From: Spirochaetota bacterium
Lineage (GTDB): Bacteria > Spirochaetota > GWB1-36-13 > JAKPDD01
Assembly: GCA_029552945.1 (NCBI GenBank)
Contig: JAKPDD010000023.1
Span: forward strand, 1 to 64,000
Direction: 5' to 3'
DNA: 64,000 bases
A program made the position numbers and the translations under genes. Shown in pieces: positions 54,198 through 64,000 of this stretch (the stretch's first letter is position 1; every line of letters begins with the position of its first letter). The notes beneath the pieces are model-generated. The model had not been told where the DNA came from. It saw only the letters and a program-made list of their open reading frames with translations, and did no database searches.

Positions 54198-57181
54198 CTA
54201 TCATCTCTATAATTTTTAATTGCATTACAAATTTTGTAATTAAAATTTTTATAAATATCATAATCAGGCTCTATATACACTACCCCATCTTCATTCAATC
54301 TTCTTAAATATATAAAAAAACCACCACCAAAATTTTTACTATAATCAAAGTCCTTTATTTCTTTTTCAAGATATCTTATAAGAGAATAATGATATATCTC
54401 ATATTGCAATCTATAATTATCCTCAAAGTGTTTTCTGCAATCTGAATAAACCCTGTTTGTTTTCCAATCAACAATATAGTATTTACCATTACTCCTGAAA
54501 ACAAGGTCAATAAATCCCTTTACCAGATCATTACATATAGGAAAATAAAACTCAACTTCATTTATCCTATCCTTTATACCAATATCTTTAAGTCTTATTC
54601 CTGATGGATCTAATCTTAAATTAATTAATTTATCTATAATATTTTTAGATTCTTTCACAATATCTTTTATTTCTTCATTACTTTTATCTAAAAAATAGTA
54701 AACTGCTTTACTCTCAATAAAGTCTAAATTAATTTCAGTAGTATAATCTAAAACTTCCAACAATTCATGAAAAAATAGTCCGGTTTTTATTCCACCCGGT
54801 ATTAAATCATCTTCTATTCCAAGATAATTATCCTCATCATATTTTTCATCTGTAATTATATTCTCAATATAATCTACAATATTAAACTCTTCATTTTTAC
54901 TTATAGATGTAAAAGAATATATATTTGACCACCTATTTTTAAAATCAGTTTTATTTAATTTCACTAAATTATCTTCTATTAATAAGTCTGTATAATTCTT
55001 AATCTGTATACCAGATTCAATTTGATTCATAACAATCTCACATTCTTTAAAAGAATCAACAATGTTAAACATATATTCTGCTATACTACATATCTCATCA
55101 TTTAGATTTTTGCTTTCTTTAGGCTCAAGAACAGGGAGATAAAAACAGTTTTTTGCTCTCGTTATTGCTACATAATGAAGTCTCCTGTATTCCTGATATT
55201 CTCTTATAATCATTTCCCTTTTCTTATCTTCTGGCATATCAAAATAAAACTCAAAATTATTATCTATATTTTTGTAAATGTAAAAGTCCTTCCTTTCATT
55301 AATTTTTTTGATAGCACCATAATCAAAAACTATAGGGAACTCAAGCCCTTTTGATGAGTGTATTGTAAGGATTTTAACCTTATTCTCTTCATCTTCAAGT
55401 TTATAAAAGTCCTCATCAGAAGGATTAAAAATAAGAAAAAGTAATCTATTTTTCATTTCATTTGGAGTTAATTTTTCTTTGTAAAAAATACTTTCTAGTT
55501 TTTCAAGTATATGTCTGTAATTTGAAATTCTTTTCTGTGCTTCTATTAATGGATACTTTTTTAATATATTATTTTCAACATCAAGAAAATTATATAGAGA
55601 ATAAAGGCTATTGTAAGCATAATTTTTGAAAGACCTGGCAAGATTTATAAAGCCTTTAACTCTATCGCTCTTAATAAACTCATTAACATCAAAAATTCCA
55701 AAACATTCAATATAAAAAAAGTCAGTAAAAAAAAGTTTCCTTAGTTTTTTCAAATTAGATGGTTCTGTTAAATAATCAAGAATATATAATATAGTAATAG
55801 CTTCACTGCTCTGAAAAAGCCCACTTTTTTTATATACAGTTGAGTTGATACCTTCTTTTATAAGCCTATTATATATTCTATCACAATCATCTCTTGAGGA
55901 AGCAAGAATTGCTATATCACTTAAAGATGGTAATATAATATTATTATCATTTTTTATTTTGTATCTCTTCCCAGCTACAAGAGCTTTTATTTCATTTACT
56001 ATAAATTCTAAAGTATCCTCCTCTTTACTATCACTTGAAACCCTAAAGAAATAAAAACCTTTACAGTTAATATCACTTACATCTTTAACTGGTGTAATAT
56101 ATTTATATTCTATCTTATTTGTTTTAAAAAAATCAGGGGTTGAAAAAATTTTATTATAACTATCAACAACACTTCTGTCCGATCTGTAGTTTTTATCAAT
56201 TGTAATTATATATCCTCCATTCTTTTCTATCACTTCTCTGGCTTCAAAGTATGTATCAATATCAGAGTGTCTAAAAGAGTAAATTGATTGTTTTGGGTCA
56301 CCTATAATAACTAGTCTATTATTCTCTTTTTCTATAAAAATTTTCTTAAAAATTCTTAACTGCAGTTGATCTGTATCCTGAAACTCATCTATAAAACCAT
56401 ACCTGAATCTATTCTGGATTATATTTCTAAAGTTTTCATTATTTTCAAGAGTGTAATATACATGATGGATCATATCATCATAAGTTAAAATACTCTCATC
56501 TTTTTTATAAGAATCAGATTTTTCTATTACGCGAGAAGCTATAAAATCAATAACAACATTATTTAATATTGTTTCATTATTATTTTCATCTTTTAACAAG
56601 GCTTTAATATTGCTTAAAGATGTTTTCTCACTCTTAAGTGGATAAAAATATCTTACTTTTTTTATGTACTCTATTATATTACTTATCTTTTTACCAGTAT
56701 TATCAGCCCCAAATCCAATTATACTAAAAACTTTTTTATATTCATCTCCTTCAAAGTCAAAAAATATATCTTTCCTTAAGTAAGAAAAAAATATATCCTC
56801 CAAAATAGGTGTATCATCTATTAGCAGATTATCAAACCTTGCTCCTATTTCAAAAGGATACTCCTGTATAAGCAAATTACAAAATCCATGTATAGTATTG
56901 ACATATATTTTCTCCGCTTCTTCTATCTCCTCTCTTTTATCCTGCCTGTAAATCTGGTTTAACCTATTCACGATCCTATCTTTTATCTCACCTGCTGCTT
57001 TTTCTGTAAATGTAACAACAAGTATATTTGAAGGGTGGCATAGTTTTAGTTTAATAAGGCTAACAACAAGTTCAACTATAGTATATGTCTTCCCTGTTCC
57101 AGCCGATGCTTCAATAAAAGAGTTTTTGGAAAACAAAGTCTTTACACTCTCAAGGTCATTTAAATCAAGATTATATCTCAT
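54194..57181 (-). CDS. recB: Exodeoxyribonuclease V beta subunit RecB
   Basis: RecB is the 3'-5' helicase and nuclease of RecBCD. The 995-residue protein has Walker A EASAGTGKTYTI near residue 24, TFTEKAAGEIKDRI, GFIDEFQDTDQLQ near 255, GDPKQSIYSFRHSDI near 283, ILTIHSSKGLEFPIVF near 625, YVAITRAKNCFYLP, and the C-terminal nuclease region with FFHELLEVLDY, GFIDLVFRSNGKYYIVDWKTN near 905 and QYEIYHYSLI. It is shorter than E. coli RecB (1180). It overlaps recC by 11 bases and recD by 4. Confidence 0.95.
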   Translation of the reverse strand: MRYNLDLNDLESVKTLFSKNSFIEASAGTGKTYTIVELVVSLIKLKLCHPSNILVVTFTEKAAGEIKDRIVNRLNQIYRQDKREEIEEAEKIYVNTIHGFCNLLIQEYPFEIGARFDNLLIDDTPILEDIFFSYLRKDIFFDFEGDEYKKVFSIIGFGADNTGKKISNIIEYIKKVRYFYPLKSEKTSLSNIKALLKDENNNETILNNVVIDFIASRVIEKSDSYKKDESILTYDDMIHHVYYTLENNENFRNIIQNRFRYGFIDEFQDTDQLQLRIFKKIFIEKENNRLVIIGDPKQSIYSFRHSDIDTYFEAREVIEKNGGYIITIDKNYRSDRSVVDSYNKIFSTPDFFKTNKIEYKYITPVKDVSDINCKGFYFFRVSSDSKEEDTLEFIVNEIKALVAGKRYKIKNDNNIILPSLSDIAILASSRDDCDRIYNRLIKEGINSTVYKKSGLFQSSEAITILYILDYLTEPSNLKKLRKLFFTDFFYIECFGIFDVNEFIKSDRVKGFINLARSFKNYAYNSLYSLYNFLDVENNILKKYPLIEAQKRISNYRHILEKLESIFYKEKLTPNEMKNRLLFLIFNPSDEDFYKLEDEENKVKILTIHSSKGLEFPIVFDYGAIKKINERKDFYIYKNIDNNFEFYFDMPEDKKREMIIREYQEYRRLHYVAITRAKNCFYLPVLEPKESKNLNDEICSIAEYMFNIVDSFKECEIVMNQIESGIQIKNYTDLLIEDNLVKLNKTDFKNRWSNIYSFTSISKNEEFNIVDYIENIITDEKYDEDNYLGIEDDLIPGGIKTGLFFHELLEVLDYTTEINLDFIESKAVYYFLDKSNEEIKDIVKESKNIIDKLINLRLDPSGIRLKDIGIKDRINEVEFYFPICNDLVKGFIDLVFRSNGKYYIVDWKTNRVYSDCRKHFEDNYRLQYEIYHYSLIRYLEKEIKDFDYSKNFGGGFFIYLRRLNEDGVVYIEPDYDIYKNFNYKICNAIKNYRDDR

Positions 57182-60100
57182 CTATCTTTTCTCTATAAAA
57201 TGATCTGAATATATTACTATAAAAATCGTAAAACTTTTTTACCTTTTCTTCATTAAAGATATTAACTGTATTAATAAGTATATCTTCATCTTTTATCCAA
57301 AAATTAGACTGATAGTAATAATTTTTGTTTTTTATAACTATTCTTTTATATTCTTCAAATTCAAAACTTTTCCCTTCAAGAATAAAATCCTTTATTAACA
57401 CATCTTTATCAACCTCATATAAGCAAGAAGTTTCAAGGATATCATCTATATAGTTAGAAATTAAGGTATTAAAAATATTGGAAATAATTTTCTCAAAACT
57501 ATCTGAAAGAAATATATAAAGTTTCTTAGACTTTTTATCTTTTTTGTCTTCGAAAAAAAGAATTTTTGAAGCCTCATAACCCTTTTTTTTAAGAAGACAG
57601 TTATAAATCAAAGACTTTACTAAAATATTTACAAAACCCTCTTTAATATTACCCTTTTTTGGACTCCTACTCCTACTTGAATAAAAAGGAATATCATCTA
57701 TAATTTCAAATAGATAAGCTCTATTACTAGAATCAATAATAGCATCTACATGCCCTTTTATATAGCAATTCTTTATTTTACCCTTTAATGTTCCATTAAT
57801 ATTGAGTTCTTCTATGTTTATTTGTTGGTCTATTAATACTTTCTTAAAATTTTCTGCTCTAAAATTTTTGATAAAGTTATCTTTATTAAAACTATTATTT
57901 TCAGTTCTTCCTACAATTTCTATCAATTTTTCTTTATTCTCTAATGCTTTACAATACTCTTCAATTTTATTTTTAAAAAACTCTTTTATAAAATCGGAAT
58001 AAAACCCTTCTGTAAGTTCACCTCTAACTAATTTTTTTTCAATAATCTTTTCAAAATAATTAAGAATTTTTACTTTTTGATATTCTATATCATCCCCAAG
58101 CAAAAGATTTATAATAAAAACCTTTATATAATCATTTATGACCTGGTAATCAAAAAAAGGTTCAATACTATTTTGCATATTAATATTAAAAAAAGACATA
58201 TCAACACCGCACTTTTTTTCAAGTAAAGCTTTTTTTGGAGAATATATTGCATAATTTATTAGTTCCTTCAAGTCAATCAGGAGATCATCCTTATTAAGAC
58301 CAACAAAATTAATCTTGATAGTATTTACAGGATTAAGATTATTGGATTTTTGTATCTCTTTTTCAGTAATAAAATGATAAATATCAGTGTAAGGATTGTT
58401 AGTATAATTACCACTTTTTATAATATCTTCTATATTTATAGGCACAGAAAAGACTTTAAAATCAATTCCTAAATAATTAATAATATCTTTTACTATTGGT
58501 GAATAATATATTATCTGGTCTTTTTCTATATCTTTACCTCTGTAAGTAATATAGATCTTTTTTTGTGCAGAAAGTAAAGCCTCTAAAAATGCATATTTCT
58601 CCATCTGACTTTTTTTCACATAATCTTTTACTTTAATCTTAAAATCAATTGATGATTCCAAATCTCTTGAAGGGAAATCTTCATCCAAGCCCATAATATA
58701 AATTATTTTAAAAGGAATAGATTCCATAGGATAAAGATTTTTTATTATTATACCTTCAGATATTCCACCTTTATGGTTTATTTTAATTGAGTTTAATAAT
58801 GAAATAGCGTATTCCTTCAGGTAATCAATACTAACCTTAGCAGAAAATACTTTTTTCATTTCATCAAAAATATAAAGTTTTGATTCTATAAGAGTTTTAA
58901 CATATTCTTCTTCTCTATCTTTAACGGTAGTAAAATTATATATAAAGTATAATATCCTATTTTTAAACTCCTGTGGATCCATTTCATTTTCAAATGAATT
59001 TAAAAAACCAAAAAGATTCTCAAAAAAAAGATTCAAAGATTCGATATTTTCAGAATCTCTAATATAATAATCAGAACAAGATATTATTTCATCCAAATCC
59101 TCTACATTATTACCTATCATATAACTGTTTCTTATCTTTTTTAGTCCAAAACTCCAGGTAAAGTAATCTGAATCCCAATTAGAGTATCTTATTTTATCTT
59201 CCTTATTATAGCTAAAATATATTTTGACTCTATCAATAATTTTTATTAATTCATTTATATCTTCATCTGAAAAATCAAACCTGCTAGCAATAACAGGATT
59301 AGATAAAAGAGATATAACTTTATCTTTTCTATAATCACTGTTTATTAACTTTATAAGATCCTTTAAAGCTTTTATGATATTAGGTTCATAATATCTTTTA
59401 AGTCTAATCTGATACTTTAAAATATCCTGGTTTTCAAAAACCGAAAATATATGAGTATAATAATCATCTGGCCTTGTAACAAGCACACATATGTCATCTA
59501 ATTTGAGAGAGGGATCTTCCCTCAAGTTATAAAGTATACTCTGATATACAGTCTCAACCTCTCTCCTGTAAGATGGACACTCGATAATTTGAAGTGTTCT
59601 ATCCTGTTTAGTAATATTCTCTCTTTTATTTTCAAAAAAACTTTTTTTTAATTCTCCAAGCAAGCCAGATTGATAATTATAGTTATTAATCTCTTCTATA
59701 CAAGCTTTATCTGACAGTCCCTCTGTTTTAAATATTTTTTTTACACCTTCTGTATATTTTTTTACAAATGAATTATCACTAATACTATATTTTATCATAA
59801 ATAAATCAACTTCAATATATCTACTTAATGACTCTATAAAAAGATACTGGTTATAAGGAATGTATGAAAATCCAAAAATATAAATTTTATCAAACAAAAT
59901 TTTATTTTTAATATTTTCTTGGGGCAACAAAGTCAGTTCTTCAGATAATTTTTTAAGTGTTGTATATTTATTTTCATATTTTTTAAAGATTTCTTTATAT
60001 ATTAAAGAAAAAGCTTTTTCAATATTATCATTCTCTAAAAAAAACTTATTCTTATCCCATTTATCAATAACCTCAGGTATCTGGTAAAAATACTCTATAA

Positions 60101-60512
60101 AATATTTAGCAATTTCATCTGTTAATTTAAAAAGTTTTTTATAATCAATGCCACCTCTTTTTTCATTACAAAAATAATTTTTAAAACTATTTATATCAGA
60201 ATTATCAATATTATCAATTAAAATTTTAAAGATAAGCATCCTTATATCATTCTCAGAACTATCAATTAACTTTATATCCCCAAAAATACTTGATATTACT
60301 TTAGTGAAAATATTAGTTGGAGTATCTATTCTGATATTAAAAAAAATACCAAAGTAATTAGCAATCTCTTTTTTAAGCCATTTTTCTATAAATAAGTTTG
60401 GGACTATTATATTAATATTAGAAAAAATATCTTTATTAGAATCTCTAAGTCGTTTAAATAGCTCTATTCTTAGAGTACTAATGTCATTAGAAAAGATATA
60501 TTTGATAGCCAT
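57171..60512 (-). CDS. recC: Exodeoxyribonuclease V gamma subunit RecC
   Basis: RecC is the scanning subunit of RecBCD that recognises Chi and splits the duplex. The 1113-residue protein starts with IKYIFSNDISTLRIELFKRL and has the RecC-type inactive-helicase sections: NIIVPNLFIEKWLKKEIANYFGIFFNIRI near residue 34, KIYIFGFSYIPYNQYLFI, ALLSAQKKIYITYRGKD, and a C-terminal inactive nuclease-like domain. Sequence is diverged but size, position and the first 80 residues fit. It opens the operon; no strong ribosome binding site. Confidence 0.9.
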   Translation of the reverse strand: MAIKYIFSNDISTLRIELFKRLRDSNKDIFSNINIIVPNLFIEKWLKKEIANYFGIFFNIRIDTPTNIFTKVISSIFGDIKLIDSSENDIRMLIFKILIDNIDNSDINSFKNYFCNEKRGGIDYKKLFKLTDEIAKYFIEYFYQIPEVIDKWDKNKFFLENDNIEKAFSLIYKEIFKKYENKYTTLKKLSEELTLLPQENIKNKILFDKIYIFGFSYIPYNQYLFIESLSRYIEVDLFMIKYSISDNSFVKKYTEGVKKIFKTEGLSDKACIEEINNYNYQSGLLGELKKSFFENKRENITKQDRTLQIIECPSYRREVETVYQSILYNLREDPSLKLDDICVLVTRPDDYYTHIFSVFENQDILKYQIRLKRYYEPNIIKALKDLIKLINSDYRKDKVISLLSNPVIASRFDFSDEDINELIKIIDRVKIYFSYNKEDKIRYSNWDSDYFTWSFGLKKIRNSYMIGNNVEDLDEIISCSDYYIRDSENIESLNLFFENLFGFLNSFENEMDPQEFKNRILYFIYNFTTVKDREEEYVKTLIESKLYIFDEMKKVFSAKVSIDYLKEYAISLLNSIKINHKGGISEGIIIKNLYPMESIPFKIIYIMGLDEDFPSRDLESSIDFKIKVKDYVKKSQMEKYAFLEALLSAQKKIYITYRGKDIEKDQIIYYSPIVKDIINYLGIDFKVFSVPINIEDIIKSGNYTNNPYTDIYHFITEKEIQKSNNLNPVNTIKINFVGLNKDDLLIDLKELINYAIYSPKKALLEKKCGVDMSFFNINMQNSIEPFFDYQVINDYIKVFIINLLLGDDIEYQKVKILNYFEKIIEKKLVRGELTEGFYSDFIKEFFKNKIEEYCKALENKEKLIEIVGRTENNSFNKDNFIKNFRAENFKKVLIDQQINIEELNINGTLKGKIKNCYIKGHVDAIIDSSNRAYLFEIIDDIPFYSSRSRSPKKGNIKEGFVNILVKSLIYNCLLKKKGYEASKILFFEDKKDKKSKKLYIFLSDSFEKIISNIFNTLISNYIDDILETSCLYEVDKDVLIKDFILEGKSFEFEEYKRIVIKNKNYYYQSNFWIKDEDILINTVNIFNEEKVKKFYDFYSNIFRSFYREKIDEI

Positions 60513-60548
60513 TTAAGTTCTTTTTTTGGATATAAAAATTAACAATTT

Positions 60549-61865
60549 TTATTTAGTAATATAGGTAAATTTTTTCGATTCTATATTAAAAAGAATGCCA
60601 AGTGCAATAAAATTAGTAATTAAAGAGGATCCACCATAACTTATAAAAGGTAATGGAATACCTATTACTGGGAAAAGACCTGTTGCTGAAAAGAGATTTA
60701 TAAGTATATGAGAAATATACATAGCAGATAACCCACCAGCAAGCATATAACCTATAAAATCCCTTGCTGAAAAAGCAATATGTAAAGACTTGTAAACAAG
60801 AAAAAATAATAAAAGTATTACAATGCTTACACCAAGAAAACCAGTCTCTTCAGCAATAACAGATATTATAAAGTCTGTATCCTCGGATGGCAAAAAATTC
60901 CCTCTATTCTGTTTACCAGATGTAAAGCCTTGTCCTAAAAACTTTCCTGCCCCTATAGAAATTACAGACTGCCTTATATTATAACCTTTACCAAGTGGAT
61001 CTATTTCAGGATCAATAAGAACTATCAATCTTTTATAATGATAATCTTTAAAAAAGTTTTTCATAGGAACTGATATAAAAAGTCCAAATCCCATACTTAA
61101 AAGTACTATGTATGTATAAAAAACTCTTTTAGATTGAAAGGGAGTAATAATATATATAATCATAGTTATGAAACCACTAGCAATAAGAATAATTCCAGCA
61201 ATAGAAAGTACAACTTGATTTCTTAATATATTAGAAAAAATGTTATTTATATTATAAAAGTCAAAAACATAAGATGTGAATGAAAAAACAATAGCTATAA
61301 AAGCAATAAAGAATAATGTACCAATATAAAGTAGTTTTATTCCTGCAATAAAAAGCATAATAAAGGTGATTAATATAAACACAATTACAGTACCAAGGTC
61401 TGGTTGAAATATTATAAGACCAATATATGGTAAAAGTAATAGCAAAGAAACTATAATAAAAGAAAAACTTTTAACATTATCTTTAAATTTATCAATAAAA
61501 CTTGTTAAAGATATTATAAAGAATATTTTACATAATTCTGAAGTTTGAAAACTGAATCCAGCAATCTTTATCCAGCTCTTAGAATTATTTATTTTAGTAC
61601 CTATAATAAGGGTAAGTATTAATAAAATTATACCAGCTATATACAAAAAAAACCATTTTTCAGTAAGTCTTTTATAATCATATGTTGCAAATATTATATA
61701 GACAATTATTCCAAGAACTAAACTTATTATTTGTTTAATATATTTAAAGTGGTCTTTGTTTATATTTGAACTATATATAAACAATACTCCTATTATAGAC
61801 AAAAGAATCCCTATTATTATTAGCCACAGATCTATTTTAGCACTTATTCTAAATATGTTTTTCAA
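60549..61865 (-). CDS. rodA: Rod-shape determining peptidoglycan glycosyltransferase RodA
   Basis: RodA is a SEDS-family polytopic membrane glycosyltransferase for side-wall peptidoglycan. The 438-residue protein has ten or more hydrophobic segments, QTSELCKIFFI, QPDLGTVIVF near residue 154, the SIGAGKFLGQGFTSGKQNRGNFLPSEDTDFI loop near 303 and NLFSATGLFPVIGIPLPFISYGGSSLITN near the end, all family hallmarks. It is longer than E. coli RodA (370), with extra membrane segments in the middle. Its ATG overlaps the mrdA stop. Confidence 0.95.
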   Translation of the reverse strand: MKNIFRISAKIDLWLIIIGILLSIIGVLFIYSSNINKDHFKYIKQIISLVLGIIVYIIFATYDYKRLTEKWFFLYIAGIILLILTLIIGTKINNSKSWIKIAGFSFQTSELCKIFFIISLTSFIDKFKDNVKSFSFIIVSLLLLLPYIGLIIFQPDLGTVIVFILITFIMLFIAGIKLLYIGTLFFIAFIAIVFSFTSYVFDFYNINNIFSNILRNQVVLSIAGIILIASGFITMIIYIITPFQSKRVFYTYIVLLSMGFGLFISVPMKNFFKDYHYKRLIVLIDPEIDPLGKGYNIRQSVISIGAGKFLGQGFTSGKQNRGNFLPSEDTDFIISVIAEETGFLGVSIVILLLFFLVYKSLHIAFSARDFIGYMLAGGLSAMYISHILINLFSATGLFPVIGIPLPFISYGGSSLITNFIALGILFNIESKKFTYITK

Positions 61866-63724
61866 TCTTCCAACCCCTGATATTTATATATAGAATATAT
61901 CTCTTTTAATACTACTTCTCTAGACATTTTTCCTTCTATAAAATTGTATAGTAAAGACGCAATAGGTACAGCAACAGAGCCCCCATGCCCTGATGCTTCA
62001 ACCATCACAGTTATAGCATACTGCTCTGCCAACGGTTTATCCAGCGGGCCATAGGAAGTAAACCAGGAGTGAGTCTTTTTTTCAATATTTTGAGCACTCC
62101 CTGTCTTCCCTGCTATAGGTATTTTTGATACATAATAGTGATAGGAAGCAGTACCACCAGGTTGTGTAACTAATTTTAAACCCTCTCTTATATATTCTAA
62201 GTTCTTTGGATTAGCCTGATAATTAGAAAGGACTTCTGGTTGAAACCTTTTTTCCACAGCATTTGTATATGGGTTTCTTATTTCCCAAACAATTCTCGGT
62301 TTATACAATTTATCTGCTGCAACAAAGGAAATTATATTATTAACTGCAAGTGGTGTAAGAGTTATAAAACCCTGACCTATAGCCGCATTAACAGTATCAC
62401 CATCGTACCATATCTCTTTAAATACCTTCTCTTTCCATTCTGGTGTTGGAATAAAACTTGAAACCTCATCAGGTATATCTATTCCAGTCTTAGATGTAAG
62501 TCCTAACTTCCTTGAATAATCTAATATTGCAGCATATCCTAATTTATAACCAATTTTATAAAAATATACATTAACTGACTTTTGAAGTGCAGTAAATAAA
62601 TTTTCGTAACCGTGTACTTTCCAATCCTTGTAAACTCTATTTCCCAACTCAAAATAACCTTTTGAACAATCAACTTTTTCATAAGGATCTAAAATCCCAT
62701 CTTCTAAAGCAGATAAAGCTGTTATTATTTTAAATATTGAACCTACAGCATATTTACCTTGTGTTATACGATTAAAAAATGGGTTGTCTTTCTTTGTCGA
62801 TAATTCTAAAAATGCTTTTTCAACTTTTTCAGAATCAATAAAAAGATTTGGGTCATAAGATGGAGAACTTACAAACGCTATAACTTCTCCAGTTGAAGGT
62901 TTGGTAATTAATATTATCCCCCTCTTACCCTTAATCATCTGATAAGCTAATTCTTGTATACTTCCATCAATACTAAGAACAAGGTTTTTACCAGGGACTG
63001 GCTTTACATGTTTTTCCGGTAGGTCTTTGATAGGCTCACCGAATGTGTTTACTATACTTATCTCTGATCCTTCAATCCCTCTAAGTATAACATCATAATA
63101 TCTTTCTATACCAGTTTTACCTATAATACTATTAATCCTGTATAACTTATTGTTTCTATTTTCATCAAGTTCTTTTTTATTTATAATACCAACGTATCCC
63201 AACAAATGAGCAACAGACTCTCCAAAAGTATATACTCTTGCAGGATACTGAAGAACTTTTAAAGGTGAATATTTTTTTTCTTGTTCCTCTAAAAATATTA
63301 TCTCTTTTTTTGATAAGTTTTCCCTTAATATAATCGGTTTATAGCTTGTTAATTGATATTCCAATCTCTTTATTATTTTATCATATGGGATTAAAAACTT
63401 TTCTGATATATCATTTAATAGATTCTGTCTTAATTTTTTATCTCTTGGTAAATATGCTGGTATTATAGCCAGATTATATGAAGGTGTATTTTTAGCAAGT
63501 ATATTATGCTTTCTATCATATATAATACCTCTAGGTGGTATTAGTGGCAAAGACTGTTCAGTATTACCTTCAGCTAACAAATGGTAATAATCACCCTTTA
63601 CTATCTGCAAATAAAAAAACCTTAGAAATAATAGTATAAGCATAAAATAATAAATATATAATAACTTAGATATTCTTTTTGGAAGACCTATATCCTGTCT
63701 TGGTTTTGTAGGGGTATAGTCCAA
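61862..63724 (-). CDS. mrdA: Penicillin-binding protein 2, transpeptidase
   Basis: MrdA (PBP2) is the class B transpeptidase partner of RodA. The 620-residue protein has one N-terminal transmembrane anchor, the dimerisation domain (LPPRGIIYDRKHNILAKN-type stretch, PRGIIYDR near residue 65), and a transpeptidase domain with the SxxK nucleophile in AVGSIFK, SVN (SxN) near 396 and KTGSAQ. I chose a TTG at 63724 because GGGGGG lies seven bases upstream and the gene then follows mreD by one base; an ATG 21 codons earlier would overlap mreD and give an unlikely N-terminus. Confidence 0.93.
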   Translation of the reverse strand: MDYTPTKPRQDIGLPKRISKLLYIYYFMLILLFLRFFYLQIVKGDYYHLLAEGNTEQSLPLIPPRGIIYDRKHNILAKNTPSYNLAIIPAYLPRDKKLRQNLLNDISEKFLIPYDKIIKRLEYQLTSYKPIILRENLSKKEIIFLEEQEKKYSPLKVLQYPARVYTFGESVAHLLGYVGIINKKELDENRNNKLYRINSIIGKTGIERYYDVILRGIEGSEISIVNTFGEPIKDLPEKHVKPVPGKNLVLSIDGSIQELAYQMIKGKRGIILITKPSTGEVIAFVSSPSYDPNLFIDSEKVEKAFLELSTKKDNPFFNRITQGKYAVGSIFKIITALSALEDGILDPYEKVDCSKGYFELGNRVYKDWKVHGYENLFTALQKSVNVYFYKIGYKLGYAAILDYSRKLGLTSKTGIDIPDEVSSFIPTPEWKEKVFKEIWYDGDTVNAAIGQGFITLTPLAVNNIISFVAADKLYKPRIVWEIRNPYTNAVEKRFQPEVLSNYQANPKNLEYIREGLKLVTQPGGTASYHYYVSKIPIAGKTGSAQNIEKKTHSWFTSYGPLDKPLAEQYAITVMVEASGHGGSVAVPIASLLYNFIEGKMSREVVLKEIYSIYKYQGLED

Positions 63725-63725
63725 T

Positions 63726-64000
63726 TTAGATCCCCCCTGTCCTTTTCTCAAAATATTCCAGTAAATACCATAAAAAGACACCAACAACAGATGTATAAAT
63801 TATCTTTAACCAAAAAACAGAGCCTAAATAATCAACAAAACTTACATTTGTAAAAACAAGTATAGCAGACATAAAAATAATATTATTTATAAGAGTAACT
63901 ATTAAAATAATAAAAAATTGAACAAAAAAGTTATCAATAATAAAATTGGTTATTATTTTACCAGTTATATATCCAGTAATAAACTTAGAAAAAGAATAAG
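63726..64000 (-). CDS. mreD: Rod-shape determining protein MreD, partial
   Basis: The frame runs off the window end with 91 visible residues of a hydrophobic protein ending FEKRTGGI. It shows a small polytopic pattern with GYITGKIITNFII and about three hydrophobic segments, as in the C-terminal half of MreD. It stops one base before the mrdA start and, with rodA after it, fits the mreBCD-mrdA-rodA order. The assignment rests on hydrophobicity and gene order; sequence conservation of MreD is low. Confidence 0.8.
   Translation of the reverse strand, partial: YSFSKFITGYITGKIITNFIIDNFFVQFFIILIVTLINNIIFMSAILVFTNVSFVDYLGSVFWLKIIYTSVVGVFLWYLLEYFEKRTGGI

Overview
The window is a very AT-rich bacterial chromosome segment, densely packed and without mobile elements, CRISPR arrays or phage modules that I can see. 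The first gene is the 3' part of a flagellin core protein of the FlaB type ([13 protein letters not shown] and SRIRDTDMA motifs). With FlgM, FliI, FliJ, many lipoproteins with spirochaete-like lipoboxes, a LysM lipoprotein and SpoIIE-type phosphatase and histidine kinase genes, this points to a spirochaete (Spirochaetota). Lysine and threonine biosynthesis genes make it unlike the host-dependent Borrelia. I cannot place it in a genus; a free-living or uncultured AT-rich lineage is an inference.

Layout. 1-1.4 kb: end of flaB, converging on an orphan electron-transfer flavoprotein beta-like gene. 1.5-9.5 kb (+): dapA, an unknown 412-residue protein, lysA, a phosphatidyltransferase-family protein, an OmpA-like protein, a small membrane protein and a PcrA/UvrD helicase. 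9.5-13.6 kb (-): thrC, a barrel-like exported protein, prmA (apparently starting at AUA), a FecR lipoprotein and a small unknown gene. 13.8-17.9 kb (+): amidohydrolase, two cyclic-nucleotide-binding-domain proteins and RNase R. 18-21.3 kb (-): a frameshifted lipase, a radical SAM enzyme and pyrD. 21.5-22.8 kb (+): TrkA-like protein and pseudouridine synthase. 22.9-33.4 kb (-): keto-acid oxidoreductase gamma subunit, membrane protein, SppA, TPR protein, aminotransferase, Rho, a Fe-alcohol-dehydrogenase homologue lacking its metal ligands, FlgM, RsmI, a minimal dehydratase-activase pair and a thiolase. 33.6-39.6 kb: MarC, a module with ParB-like and Hfq-like proteins, Pcm, a metallophosphoesterase, then fliJ, fliI and a muramidase lipoprotein. 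39.7-51.6 kb: TPR lipoprotein, beta-helix protein, SpoIIE phosphatase, tRNA-Glu, two tandem histidine kinases, LysM lipoprotein, histone-deacetylase-like hydrolase, small lipoprotein and a DUF5131 protein. 51.8-60.5 kb: endonuclease IV and recC-recB-recD. 60.5-64 kb (-): mreD (partial), mrdA (PBP2) and rodA for rod-shape cell wall growth.

Genes are arranged in short co-oriented runs with many 4-base ATGA overlaps, so translational coupling is common. Four clear GC-rich hairpin terminators are seen. No gene-free stretch exceeds 300 bases; the longest gaps (18982-19251, 25719-25972, 23321-23529, 51575-51778) are plain AT-rich DNA in which I see no RNA gene or repeat, apart from recurring A-tract/T-tract palindromes.

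The most unusual items are: a candidate divergent Hfq-like Sm-fold protein beside a degenerate ParB-like protein; prmA with no AUG/GUG/UUG available; a Fe-ADH-family pseudoenzyme behind flgM; a class 2 PyrD with a Cys in place of the catalytic Ser; a DIPP-synthase-like protein whose nucleotidyltransferase half has lost its signature; a lone activase/dehydratase-like pair; and a lipoprotein lipase broken at a short G tract.
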